Part shown: positions 23,183-31,239 of the stretch, piece after piece
Layout of the letters: every line of letters begins with the position of its first letter
Numbering within the stretch: position 1 is the first letter of the stretch
Source: CAVDRM01 sp963611355
GTDB lineage: Bacteria; Bacillota; Clostridia; Christensenellales; Aristaeellaceae
Reading direction: 5' to 3'
DNA length: 35,659 bases
Assembly (NCBI GenBank): GCA_963611355.1
Contig: CAVDRM010000025.1
Location: 1-35,659 of the forward strand
Made by a program: the position numbers and the translations under genes
Notes under the pieces: generated by a model
The model's database searches: none
What the model was told of the DNA's origin: nothing
What the model saw: only the letters and a program-made list of their open reading frames with translations

Positions 23183-23473
23183 ATGGCATCGGGAATTTGG
23201 GTGCGTCTGGTCACGAAGAACCATATCGACAGAGATACGACGGCGGAATGCGCACGGGACGGCTGGGAGGAGGCGCTGACGGAGGCGTGCCACACGCTGG
23301 ATATGCCGCGCCCGATTGTGATGCCCAAGCATCGGCGTGACTTTGAACAGTTTTCGCAGACGCGCTTTTTGAAGGAGCATTTTGTGGAAAGCGTGCCGTT
23401 TGACCGGATGGAGGTCGAATATATTGACCCGGAGAGCAGGAAAAAGAAAAAAATCAATGAACAGTATTTATAA
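23183..23473 (+). CDS. Small conserved protein of unknown function, 96 aa
   Basis: This is a soluble, charged protein with no signal peptide. The C-terminal pattern 'QTRFLKEHFVESVPFDRMEVEYIDPE' resembles small uncharacterised proteins I recall from Clostridia; the family has no known function. In-frame ATGs exist at 23153 and 23183. The predicted transcript starts near 23156 and GGAGGAAG lies just before the second ATG, so 23183 is chosen (MASGIWVRLVTKNH). It is 10 bp upstream of the CotH gene and likely co-transcribed. The basic KKKKIN stretch near the end may bind nucleic acid, but that is speculation. Confidence 0.75.
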   Translation: MASGIWVRLVTKNHIDRDTTAECARDGWEEALTEACHTLDMPRPIVMPKHRRDFEQFSQTRFLKEHFVESVPFDRMEVEYIDPESRKKKKINEQYL

Positions 23474-23483
23474 GGGAGCCTGT

Positions 23484-25448
23484 ATGCGCAAGAGGTTTTT
23501 GTATGGTCTTCTGCTGCTTTTGCTGTGCCCGCTTTTCGCACGGGCAGAGGTGCGCATCAATGAGGTGATGGCCTCCAACGGCACCTATGAAAACGGCCAT
23601 GCCTACGACTGGCTGGAGCTTTATAACGATGGGAAAAAGACGGTTGATTTGAGCGGCTGGTATCTGAGCAACAGCAGCGCGAACCTGAAAAAATGGGCGT
23701 TCCCGAAGGGAACAACGCTCAAGGCCGGGAAATATCTGACCGTGTACTGCACGGGGAAGGATAATGAAACGGCGGGAAAGGGCAGCACTTTTTATGCCGA
23801 TTTCAAAATCTCCGCTTCCGGCGACACCCTGTACCTGTCGGACGCGGGCGGCACGCTCGTGCAGACGCTGATTTTGCCAAAGCAGTATGGCTGCATCAGC
23901 TACGGCCTTTCCGCGGATGGCAAAAACTGGGGCTATTTTGAAAACGACACCCGCGGGAAAAAGAACGAAAAAGCGGTGTACGGCGTCCGCACGGATGCGC
24001 CGGCGCTTTTGACGGCGGGCGGCTTTTATGAAAAAGCCGTGCAGGTGCTTGTCTCCGCGCCGGAGGGCGCGACGGTGCGCTATACCCTGGACGGCTCGAC
24101 GCCGACGGCAAAGAGCAAAAAATTTCCGGCGCAGGGGCTGACCGTCGGCAAAACCTCGGCGCTGCGCGTCCGCGCCTTTAAGGAGGGCGAGGTGTCCTCC
24201 GAAACGGTCAGCGCCACCTACCTTATCAATGACGCACCGGTCACGCCGATTGTCTGCCTGACGACCGATGAAAAATATCTGTTCAACCAAAAGACGGGGG
24301 CGCTGGTCAAGGGAACGGGCAGCATACCGAATTACGACAAGGAGCTGGAATACCCGACCAACATCGAATATTATACGGCGGACGGCAAGTGCCTCATCAA
24401 CCAGATGGGGACATTTACGGCGGCAGGACATTCCGCCAGACAGAACACGCAGAAATCCATCGCCGTTTATGCGCGGAAGGCCTACGGCGACGAATACTTC
24501 CGTTTCAACCCCTTCCCGACCCGCGATTACACGCAGTATAAGTCGCTCCTGCTGCGCTCGACCAATTCGGACGCCTTCGCCACACGCCTGCGCGATGTGG
24601 TCGCTTCCTCCTTAGCGGAGGGGCAGGGGCTTTTGTATCAGGACGCGCAGTGCATTCAGGTCTACATCAACGGCGAATATTGGGGGCACTACAACCTGCG
24701 TGAAAAAATCAACAAGTATTTTATTGCCCAGTACGAGGGCGTGACGGACAAGGAGGATATTGACGATATCGACATTCTGGCGCGCACCGGCACAGACCGC
24801 TTCATTCAGAACGGCGATAATACGGACTGGCTGGCGCTGTGCGATTTCTGCAAGACGAACGACCTGAATGCAGCGGAAAATCTGGCATATGTCGAGGAAC
24901 GTCTGGACATCGACAGCCTGTTTACCCATGCCGCATTTGAAATCATTTTAGGCAACAGCGATTTTACCAACGTGCGCGTTTACCGCGTGCCGGGCGGCAC
25001 ATGGAAATATCTGCTGTTTGATGTGGAGGCGTGCTTCAAATCGCTGGACAAAACGCCGCTGGAATACTACATTAAGCCCGTTTCGGGGAAAATACAGGGC
25101 TTTCGGCACGAGCCGCTCAACGCGCTGCTGAACGTGCCGGAGATGAAGGCGAAATTCCTGACCCGCGTGGCTGATATTTTGGAAAACCGCTTTTGCTGGA
25201 CATATGTCGAGGAAAAATTTGCGCAGTGGGAAACCATATTGGAAGAAATTCTGCCGCGCCACATCGCCCGCTGGAAGAATCTGTCGATGGACGACTGGCG
25301 CGTCAATGTCAAGGCGGCGAAATATTACGCCCGTGTGCGCCCGAAAAAAATCCCCGCGCTGCTTCAAAAGGCCATGAAGCTGACGGACGCGGAGGTTTCC
25401 CTGTACTTTGACCACGCGCTGGAGGTTTTGGAGCAGGCCGACCCATAA
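23484..25448 (+). CDS. Secreted LTD-CotH kinase-like protein
   Basis: CotH proteins are atypical secreted protein kinases; in Bacillus, CotH phosphorylates spore-coat proteins. The 654-residue precursor has a signal peptide (1-19, ending FARA), a lamin-tail domain (about 20-130; VRINEVMASNGTYENGHAYDWLELYNDG), a chitobiase C-terminal-like beta domain (about 165-252; VRYTLDGSTPTAKSKKF) and a CotH domain (about 265-600) with VYINGEYWGHYNLREKIN and LLFDVEACFK. The ATG at 23484 sits behind AAGGGAG; the frame is open further upstream within the small gene. LTD plus CotH is common in secreted Clostridia proteins. Substrate is unknown. Confidence 0.9.
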   Translation: MRKRFLYGLLLLLLCPLFARAEVRINEVMASNGTYENGHAYDWLELYNDGKKTVDLSGWYLSNSSANLKKWAFPKGTTLKAGKYLTVYCTGKDNETAGKGSTFYADFKISASGDTLYLSDAGGTLVQTLILPKQYGCISYGLSADGKNWGYFENDTRGKKNEKAVYGVRTDAPALLTAGGFYEKAVQVLVSAPEGATVRYTLDGSTPTAKSKKFPAQGLTVGKTSALRVRAFKEGEVSSETVSATYLINDAPVTPIVCLTTDEKYLFNQKTGALVKGTGSIPNYDKELEYPTNIEYYTADGKCLINQMGTFTAAGHSARQNTQKSIAVYARKAYGDEYFRFNPFPTRDYTQYKSLLLRSTNSDAFATRLRDVVASSLAEGQGLLYQDAQCIQVYINGEYWGHYNLREKINKYFIAQYEGVTDKEDIDDIDILARTGTDRFIQNGDNTDWLALCDFCKTNDLNAAENLAYVEERLDIDSLFTHAAFEIILGNSDFTNVRVYRVPGGTWKYLLFDVEACFKSLDKTPLEYYIKPVSGKIQGFRHEPLNALLNVPEMKAKFLTRVADILENRFCWTYVEEKFAQWETILEEILPRHIARWKNLSMDDWRVNVKAAKYYARVRPKKIPALLQKAMKLTDAEVSLYFDHALEVLEQADP

Positions 25449-25463
25449 TAAATTCTGAAAAGG

Positions 25464-25499
25464 AAAATCTCCGAACGGTAAGCCGCCCGGAGATTTTTT
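25464..25499. terminator. Terminator between convergent CotH and coiled-coil genes
   Basis: AAAATCTCCG pairs with CGGAGATTTT around a 14-nt loop, with T runs on both strands. It can serve both genes. Confidence 0.85.
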
Positions 25500-25518
25500 A
25501 ATACGATTGCTGTATTTT

Positions 25519-26370
25519 TTATTTGTCTTCAAAGACGAGGCCGTTTTCCGCAAGGAATTCGTTCATCTTTTCAATCAGGGTGTTCAGCTCCTCCACGTTC
25601 TGCGTGAGCGTGGCGACGCTGTCCTCGGCGTCCTTCCTGGCTTTTTCCAAATCGGTGATTGTTTGATTCAGCTTTTCCGCTTCGGCGGCCTGCTGCTGAT
25701 TGGCAGTTTCCAGCGCGGCCTTTTCGTCCTTCAGCGTGCCGATGCTCTTCTCCAGCTCATCCTTTTCGGCCTGGAGCGCAGCGGCGCTGCCTTCCAGCTC
25801 GGCGATTTTTTCGTTCAGCGCGGTCTGCGCGGCGGTCTGCTCCGTCACCTTCGTCTGCGCATCCAGCAAAGCCTTCTCCGCCTTGGCGATTTCCTCGGCG
25901 GCGTTGTTCTGCGCGTCAGCCGCGCTGCTCTGCGCCTTCGCAAGCTCGGCCTGCGCTTTTTCGGCGGCCTCGGCAGCTTCGGCGGTCTTGTCCTCCAAGG
26001 CTTTGGCCGCTTCCTGAACGGCGGCCTGTGCGCTCGTCAGCTCGGCTGCCTTGGCTTCGGCGTCGGCCTTGACGGTGTCCAGCTCGGCGTTCGCGGCGGC
26101 GAGCTTTTCTTCAACGGCTGCCTTGGCGTCCGTCAGCTCCTTTTCGGCGGCTTCGGACTGCGCTTTCTGCTCCTCCAGCTGCGCCGTCAGCTCGGCTGCC
26201 TTGGCTTCGGCGTCGGCCTTGACGTTCTCCAGCTGCTGCAGCAGCTCGGAATTGGCGGCGGTCAGGCTTGCATTGTCGGTTTTGGCGTTGCTCAGGTTGG
26301 CGCTGATAATGCACACGGCAACGATGGCTGCAGCGAGACAGATGCAGACAATGGTCAGGGTCTTCTTCAT
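25519..26370 (-). CDS. Membrane-anchored long coiled-coil protein
   Basis: The 283-residue protein has one N-terminal membrane segment (KKTLTIVCICLAAAIVAVCIISA, about 2-25) and then an almost unbroken Ala/Glu/Lys/Gln-rich coiled coil to the C-terminus, probably outside the membrane. There is no enzyme motif. Residues carrying 'VKADAEAKAAELT' occur twice, 50 codons apart, encoded by an exact 39-bp DNA repeat, showing recent internal duplication. The frame opens at a TTG (26394), but AGAGGAG lies just inside it and points to the ATG at 26368-26370. Such proteins are often structural spacers or envelope tethers; function here is unknown. Confidence 0.8.
   Translation of the reverse strand: MKKTLTIVCICLAAAIVAVCIISANLSNAKTDNASLTAANSELLQQLENVKADAEAKAAELTAQLEEQKAQSEAAEKELTDAKAAVEEKLAAANAELDTVKADAEAKAAELTSAQAAVQEAAKALEDKTAEAAEAAEKAQAELAKAQSSAADAQNNAAEEIAKAEKALLDAQTKVTEQTAAQTALNEKIAELEGSAAALQAEKDELEKSIGTLKDEKAALETANQQQAAEAEKLNQTITDLEKARKDAEDSVATLTQNVEELNTLIEKMNEFLAENGLVFEDK
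26036..26224. repeat. Exact 39-bp direct repeat inside the coiled-coil gene
   Basis: Positions 26036-26074 and 26186-26224 are identical; the offset is 150 bp, which keeps the frame and the heptad pattern nearly in register. Confidence 0.9.
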
Positions 26371-26612
26371 GGCAGGAACACGCTCCTCTTTCAAAGTTCG
26401 CCTGAAACGGCAAAGTATTACCCAAATGTTTCGCTCTTAATGGGCTCTTTTCCTGCATGGTTGCGTCCATTTGCGCAAAAATATTTTTGTATTTGTAAAA
26501 ACATGCCCGTAACACAGAATTTTTGATAAAAATGAAGCATATGCCGTGCAAAAAGCCGAAAAATCTGCTATGATAGGAGCGATAAAGTTCCGTGCGTAAA
26601 GGAGCGGCTCTG

Positions 26613-28928
26613 ATGCGGAAATTTTTATGCTTTTTGCTGGTTTTAATGCTTTTGCCCGTGCTTTCGCTGGCGCAGGCGGAGCTTTCGCTGGATACAACGC
26701 TTTTATCGGTCGGTGAGACGGTGACGGCCACGGCCGGCGGCGGCGTTTCCTATCGCTATACGCTTTTGAAGGACGGAAAGCAGATTTTTGACGGCGAAAA
26801 GGACGTGTCGGAAAGCGTTGCGGCATATCGGGCGCGGGAGGCGGGAGACTACACCCTGCGCGTGCGCGTGACAAACGAAAACGGCGAAACCGATACGGCT
26901 GAAAAGGATTTCCGCGTGACAGGCGCATCCGCCCTCAGCTTTTCCTGCGGTCGGGACACGGCCGCGGCAGGCGACGTGCTGACCTTCACGGCGGGCGAAA
27001 AAGCGGCGGACGGCTGTACCTATGAATATGCCGTCGAAACGGACAATGAGCGTATCGAAAAACAGACGAGCGCGTCCAATACCTTCGTCTATATGCCGAG
27101 CCGTGCGGGGACGCTGCGCGTCCGCGTGACCATGACGGATGAGCGCGGCAAATCCGTAGAAGCGGAAACGCAGGTCGAGGTGACCGAAGGCAGCGGCATC
27201 GGCGTGACGGGCGACCAAAGTGCGCTGTATGCGGGCGGCGGTCTGCGGACATGGACGGTCTGCGCACCCGGCATTTGGACGGCGACTGCGGAAAGTGATT
27301 TTATCACCCTGCTCGATTCCTGCGGAGAAAGCGGCGGCACACTCACGTTTTTTGTCTCTGCGCTGAACGGAGAAAGCAGGCGCGTCGGCTCAATCGTCAT
27401 CGAGTCCGGCGGCGTTCGGCGGGAGATAGCCGTCACGCAGCGCGGCGAACGCGGTGATGAGGAGGAGGTCTATCTTTTTTCCGAGGACACGGGGCATTTG
27501 TATGTGGACGGCTCCATCAATTTAACCTGGGCGGAGGCCGAGGGCGAGCGGCTGTTCTATGTGAACGCTTCCGAGGCTTGGACGGCAAAGACGGACGCTG
27601 ATTTTCTGACGCTCCGCAGGACGGAAAAGGGGCTGTATGTCACGGCCTGGAGAAACACGCTTTCCGAGCCGAGGACGGGGCTGGTGACATTCATGAGCGG
27701 AAGCAGGCAGACGCTGCTTCAGGTCTTCCAGCCGGCCGCGGACGCGAATGCCGATGTATTGGCGGTAGCGCTGGATAAGACGGAGGGGCTTGCGTTTGAG
27801 GACAGCCTGACCGCCGTCGTGCGGACGGAAGCGGACGCGGAGCGTTTGACGGTCGCCTGCGATGCACACAAGCAGGCGCTTTCCTATGCGCGTGTCGATG
27901 CCGCCGTGCCCGAGGGCGGGGAGCTTGTCTGGACGGTGAATATCCCGCTTTGCGGCAGCGGCGAGCAAAGCCTCTTGTTTTCCGCACAGAACGGGCGCGG
28001 CACGGGCAAAAAGCAGCGCGCCGCCGTCTTGGTAACGGGCGAAGCCGCCGGTTTCGGCAGCGATTCAGCGCGCCTGACCGCGCAGGCGGACGGCGGCGGG
28101 ACGCTGACCGTGCTTGTGACGGCCGCGACGGAAAGCATCACGGCGCTGGACACAAGCGGGCGCGTACTGAAGGAATTTACGGCTGCGGACGCCTTTATCG
28201 ACCGCTGTGCGGACAGCGAGGGGCGATTTTCCGAATGGTCGATTCCGCTGAGCGCGGAGCAGGAAGCACCGACGGAGCTTCGCATCGGCGGCAGCATCGT
28301 GCCGGTCAGACAGGGCGCAGCCGCATCCGCCGAAACCAAAATGACCATTTACAGCCAGAGCGACGGCTGGTGGAAGGACAAGAAATACAAAACCAGCACC
28401 TTGGAGCATTCAGGCTGCGCGATTTTTTCGCTTGCCCATGCGCTGCAGCTCCTGGGCTACACGGGCGAGGACATTCAGCCGGAAAACCTGGCGGTGACGT
28501 ATGCCTTCTGCCTGCTGGACGGCGGCACGATGAACAGCACGCTCATCGGTCACGCGGCTGAGGACTTCGGCTTCAAAACGCGCTACGAGCTGTATACCGC
28601 CAAAGCGGATATCATCAAGCGCTTCTCGCAGGGCGCGGTCTTTTCCTTCTCCATTGTCAGCGGGCACATTGCAATGGCAGCGGAGCTTTCCGAGGACAAA
28701 ACCAAATGCCGAATCATCGATTCCGCGCCGTCGGCGACCTTCAGCCGCATCAGGAACGGAAAAATTTATTATATGGACGAAGGCGGCGCGTTTATCGAGG
28801 CCTCCTCGCCTGCGGACATTCCGGGCGCCGTATACTATTTTGAAAACGACGCCTACGGCGGGATGAGCTATTGGATGGATATTTCCTATGTAGCCAAACG
28901 CGGTGTGCGGCTTATTCAGCCGCAATGA
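26613..28928 (+). CDS. Secreted multidomain protein: Ig/BACON-like repeats plus C39-like cysteine peptidase domain
   Basis: The 771-residue precursor has a signal peptide (1-22, ending LAQA). Two Ig/PKD-like beta domains follow (about 25-195), then BACON-like domains (about 205-385; 'WTVCAPGIWTATAESDFITLL', 'GSIVIESGGVRREIAVTQRG', 'FYVNASEAWTAKTDADFLTL'), a beta-rich linker, and a C-terminal papain-fold C39-like domain with Cys602 (HSGCAIFSLAHAL), His685 (SGHIAMAAEL) and Asp703 (IIDSAP). C39-like secreted domains cleave peptides or cross-links. AAAGGAG precedes the ATG at 26613. A glycerophosphodiesterase gene follows after 25 bp. The target is unknown; adhesion to surface glycans through the BACON-like domains is a guess. 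Confidence 0.78.
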   Translation: MRKFLCFLLVLMLLPVLSLAQAELSLDTTLLSVGETVTATAGGGVSYRYTLLKDGKQIFDGEKDVSESVAAYRAREAGDYTLRVRVTNENGETDTAEKDFRVTGASALSFSCGRDTAAAGDVLTFTAGEKAADGCTYEYAVETDNERIEKQTSASNTFVYMPSRAGTLRVRVTMTDERGKSVEAETQVEVTEGSGIGVTGDQSALYAGGGLRTWTVCAPGIWTATAESDFITLLDSCGESGGTLTFFVSALNGESRRVGSIVIESGGVRREIAVTQRGERGDEEEVYLFSEDTGHLYVDGSINLTWAEAEGERLFYVNASEAWTAKTDADFLTLRRTEKGLYVTAWRNTLSEPRTGLVTFMSGSRQTLLQVFQPAADANADVLAVALDKTEGLAFEDSLTAVVRTEADAERLTVACDAHKQALSYARVDAAVPEGGELVWTVNIPLCGSGEQSLLFSAQNGRGTGKKQRAAVLVTGEAAGFGSDSARLTAQADGGGTLTVLVTAATESITALDTSGRVLKEFTAADAFIDRCADSEGRFSEWSIPLSAEQEAPTELRIGGSIVPVRQGAAASAETKMTIYSQSDGWWKDKKYKTSTLEHSGCAIFSLAHALQLLGYTGEDIQPENLAVTYAFCLLDGGTMNSTLIGHAAEDFGFKTRYELYTAKADIIKRFSQGAVFSFSIVSGHIAMAAELSEDKTKCRIIDSAPSATFSRIRNGKIYYMDEGGAFIEASSPADIPGAVYYFENDAYGGMSYWMDISYVAKRGVRLIQPQ

Positions 28929-28953
28929 GATAAAGCATAAGGAGGAACATTGC

Positions 28954-29691
28954 ATGAAAACGAAAATCTGGGCGCATCGCGGTGCATCGGGGCACGCGCC
29001 GGAAAACACCTTGGCGGCGTTCCGTCTGGCGGCGGACATGCAGGCGGACGGTATCGAGCTGGATGTGCATTTCACCAGGGATGGTCAGGTGGTCGTCACG
29101 CATGACGATGACGTTCGGCGCGTCACCGGTCATGAGGGCGCTGTCGGCAGCCTCACGCTGGCGCAGCTGAAGCGGCTCGACTTTTCCAATCACATGGCTG
29201 CGTTTGCCGGAGAAAAAATCCCCACCTTTGAAGAGGTGCTGGCGCTGGTCAAGCCGACCCGAATGATGATAAACATCGAGCTGAAAACAAACTGGGAAAC
29301 GCCGAACGGCCTGGAGGAGGCGACCCACGCGCTGGTCAGTCAATACGGCATGGAGGAGCGCATCCTGTATTCCAGCTTTAACCATGATTCGCTTCTGCAT
29401 ATGAAGAAGGTCGCGCCGGAAATCCCCTGCGGCCTGCTCTATGACAACAAGGTCGCCCGCCCGTGGGACTACGCAAACATGCTGGGCATGGAGGCGCTGC
29501 ATCCGTATTTTAAGAGCATCACGCAGCCCGACTACATGGACATCTGTGCCGAAAAAGGCATTCAATGCAACTGCTGGACGGTCAACGAGGAAAAGGACAT
29601 CATCCGTATGCTGGACGCGCATGTGACGGGCATTATCACGAATTATCCCGCGCTCGCCCTGAAGCTGCGGGAAGAGAGACAAGGCGCTTAA
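28954..29691 (+). CDS. Glycerophosphodiester phosphodiesterase (GDPD/UgpQ-like)
   Basis: It hydrolyses glycerophosphodiesters to glycerol-3-phosphate and an alcohol. The 245-residue TIM-barrel protein has the full catalytic set: His8-Arg9 (WAHRGASGHAPENT), Glu35 and Asp37 (GIELDVHFT), His50 (VVVTHDDD) and the central INIELKTN metal ligand. There is no signal peptide, so it is cytoplasmic like UgpQ. GGAGG lies upstream of the ATG, 25 bp after the C39-like gene; the two probably share a transcript. The product is normal in length. Confidence 0.93.
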   Translation: MKTKIWAHRGASGHAPENTLAAFRLAADMQADGIELDVHFTRDGQVVVTHDDDVRRVTGHEGAVGSLTLAQLKRLDFSNHMAAFAGEKIPTFEEVLALVKPTRMMINIELKTNWETPNGLEEATHALVSQYGMEERILYSSFNHDSLLHMKKVAPEIPCGLLYDNKVARPWDYANMLGMEALHPYFKSITQPDYMDICAEKGIQCNCWTVNEEKDIIRMLDAHVTGIITNYPALALKLREERQGA

Positions 29692-29760
29692 AATGAATGT
29701 ACGCCGCCGCAAAAATGCAAATTAAAAGGAACAAGTTCAAATAGGCCGTCATGCGAAAGG

Positions 29761-29800
29761 AAAAAATTGCAGGAGTGAATTTTCAGTTCTGCAATTTTTT
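29761..29800 (+). terminator. Terminator after the phosphodiesterase gene
   Basis: AAAAAATTGCAG pairs with CTGCAATTTTTT around a 16-nt loop, ending in T6. Confidence 0.85.
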
Positions 29801-29853
29801 GTTCACAGATTGTACATTTTTTGTTTTTTCTCCATTTTGCCGCCGAACTGTTA

Positions 29854-29882
29854 TTGACAGGGCAGCGTTCTGATTGTAATCT
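29854..29882 (+). promoter_or_regulatory. Promoter of the DUF3798 ABC operon
   Basis: Consensus TTGACA (29854-29859), a 17-bp spacer and TAATCT (29877-29882). Confidence 0.7.
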
Positions 29883-29975
29883 ATACGAAATGAGCAAGAT
29901 GGGGCGGATGCATCCTGTCCGCGCCGCTTTGTTCTGTGCCCAAGGGCACGAAGAAGAATGAGGAGGAGAACCATA

Positions 29976-31169
29976 ATGAAGAAAATTCTCGGCCTGCTTC
30001 TGTGCGCTGTCATGGTGCTTTCACTGGTCAGCGTTGCCTCTGCCGAAACGACCGCTGCCGAATATCACATCGGCATCGTCACCGGCTCCGTTTCCCAGTC
30101 TGAGGACGACCGCCGCGGCGCGGAGGCCTTCCAGGCGATGTACGGTGAGGACATGGTCAAGCTGGCCATCTATCCCGACAACTTTACCGACGAGCTGGAA
30201 ACCACCGTTCAGACCATCGTCAACCTGTCTGACGACCCGCTGATGAAGGCCATCATCGTCAATCAGGCAGTGCCGGGCACCACCGAAGCCTTCCGCCAAA
30301 TCAAGGAACGCCGCCCGGACATCATCTGCATCGCCGGCGAATCGCATGAAGACCTGCCCGAAATCGGCAGCGCCGCAGACCTGGTCTGCAACAACGACTT
30401 CGTTGCCCGCGGCTACCTTATCATCCGCACCGCGCATGAGCTGGGCTGCGACACCTTCGTTCACATTTCCTTCCCGCGTCACATGGGCTATGAGACCATG
30501 AGCCGCCGCGTTGCCATCATGAAGGCCGCCTGCGAGGAATTCGGCATGACCTTCGTGCTGGAAACCGCTCCCGACCCCACCTCTGACGTTGGCATCGCCG
30601 GCGCTCAGGCTTACATTCTTGAAAAAGCGCCCGAATGGATTGAGAAGTACGGCAAGAACTCCGCTTACTTCTGCACCAACGATGCGCACACCGAGCCGCT
30701 GCTCAAGCAGCTTCTGGCCTACGGCGGCTACTTCATCGAAGCCGACCTGCCCTCTCCTCTGATGGGCTATCCGGGCGCTCTGGGTCTTGACCTGACCGAC
30801 GCCGGCGGCGACTTTGAAAAGATTCTGGCTGCGGTTGAAGCGGCTGTCTGCGAAAAGGGCGGCGCCGGCCGCTTCGGAACCTGGGCTTACAGCTACGGCT
30901 ACACCGTGTCCGCCGGCCTTGCCCAGCACGCCAAGAACGTCATCGACGGCGAGAGCGAGCTGGCCGACATCGAGGACATTGCCAAGGCCTACGAAGTCTT
31001 CTCCCCGAAGGCCGAGTGGAACGGCAGCAGCTATACCAATGCCGATACCGGCGTCAAGTCCGAGAACGTCTTCCTCGTCTATCAGGACACCTACATCATG
31101 AGCAACCCCGGCTGGTACATGGGCTCCACCGATGTTGAAGTGCCTGAGAAGTATTTCACCATCAAGTAA
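29976..31169 (+). CDS. DUF3798-family substrate-binding protein
   Basis: The 397-residue precursor has a signal peptide (1-24, ending ASA) without a lipobox. The mature chain has a periplasmic-binding-protein type I fold pattern: YHIGIVTGSVSQSEDDRRGAEAF, 'AIIVNQAVPGTTEAFRQIKERRPDIICIAGE', 'CDTFVHISFPRHMGYETMSRRV', 'SAYFCTNDAHTEPLLKQLL'. It matches what I recall of DUF3798 proteins, whose ligands are unknown. AGGAGGAG precedes the ATG at 29976. It is the first gene of a five-gene importer operon and is followed by a 12-bp hairpin that should lower transcription of the downstream genes. Codon use is strongly biased to C-ending codons, consistent with high expression. Confidence 0.82.
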   Translation: MKKILGLLLCAVMVLSLVSVASAETTAAEYHIGIVTGSVSQSEDDRRGAEAFQAMYGEDMVKLAIYPDNFTDELETTVQTIVNLSDDPLMKAIIVNQAVPGTTEAFRQIKERRPDIICIAGESHEDLPEIGSAADLVCNNDFVARGYLIIRTAHELGCDTFVHISFPRHMGYETMSRRVAIMKAACEEFGMTFVLETAPDPTSDVGIAGAQAYILEKAPEWIEKYGKNSAYFCTNDAHTEPLLKQLLAYGGYFIEADLPSPLMGYPGALGLDLTDAGGDFEKILAAVEAAVCEKGGAGRFGTWAYSYGYTVSAGLAQHAKNVIDGESELADIEDIAKAYEVFSPKAEWNGSSYTNADTGVKSENVFLVYQDTYIMSNPGWYMGSTDVEVPEKYFTIK

Positions 31170-31190
31170 GATTGAATAAAAACCAAGCGG

Positions 31191-31224
31191 ACAAAGGGGA
31201 GGCTCATCCCTCCCCTTTGTTTTC
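31191..31224 (+). terminator. Leaky terminator/attenuator after the binding protein
   Basis: ACAAAGGGGAGG (31191-31202) and CCTCCCCTTTGT (31209-31220) are perfectly complementary, followed by only TTTC. Placed between the first and second genes of the operon, it probably keeps binding protein in excess. Confidence 0.75.
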
Positions 31225-31239
31225 ATAGAGGAAGAAGAT

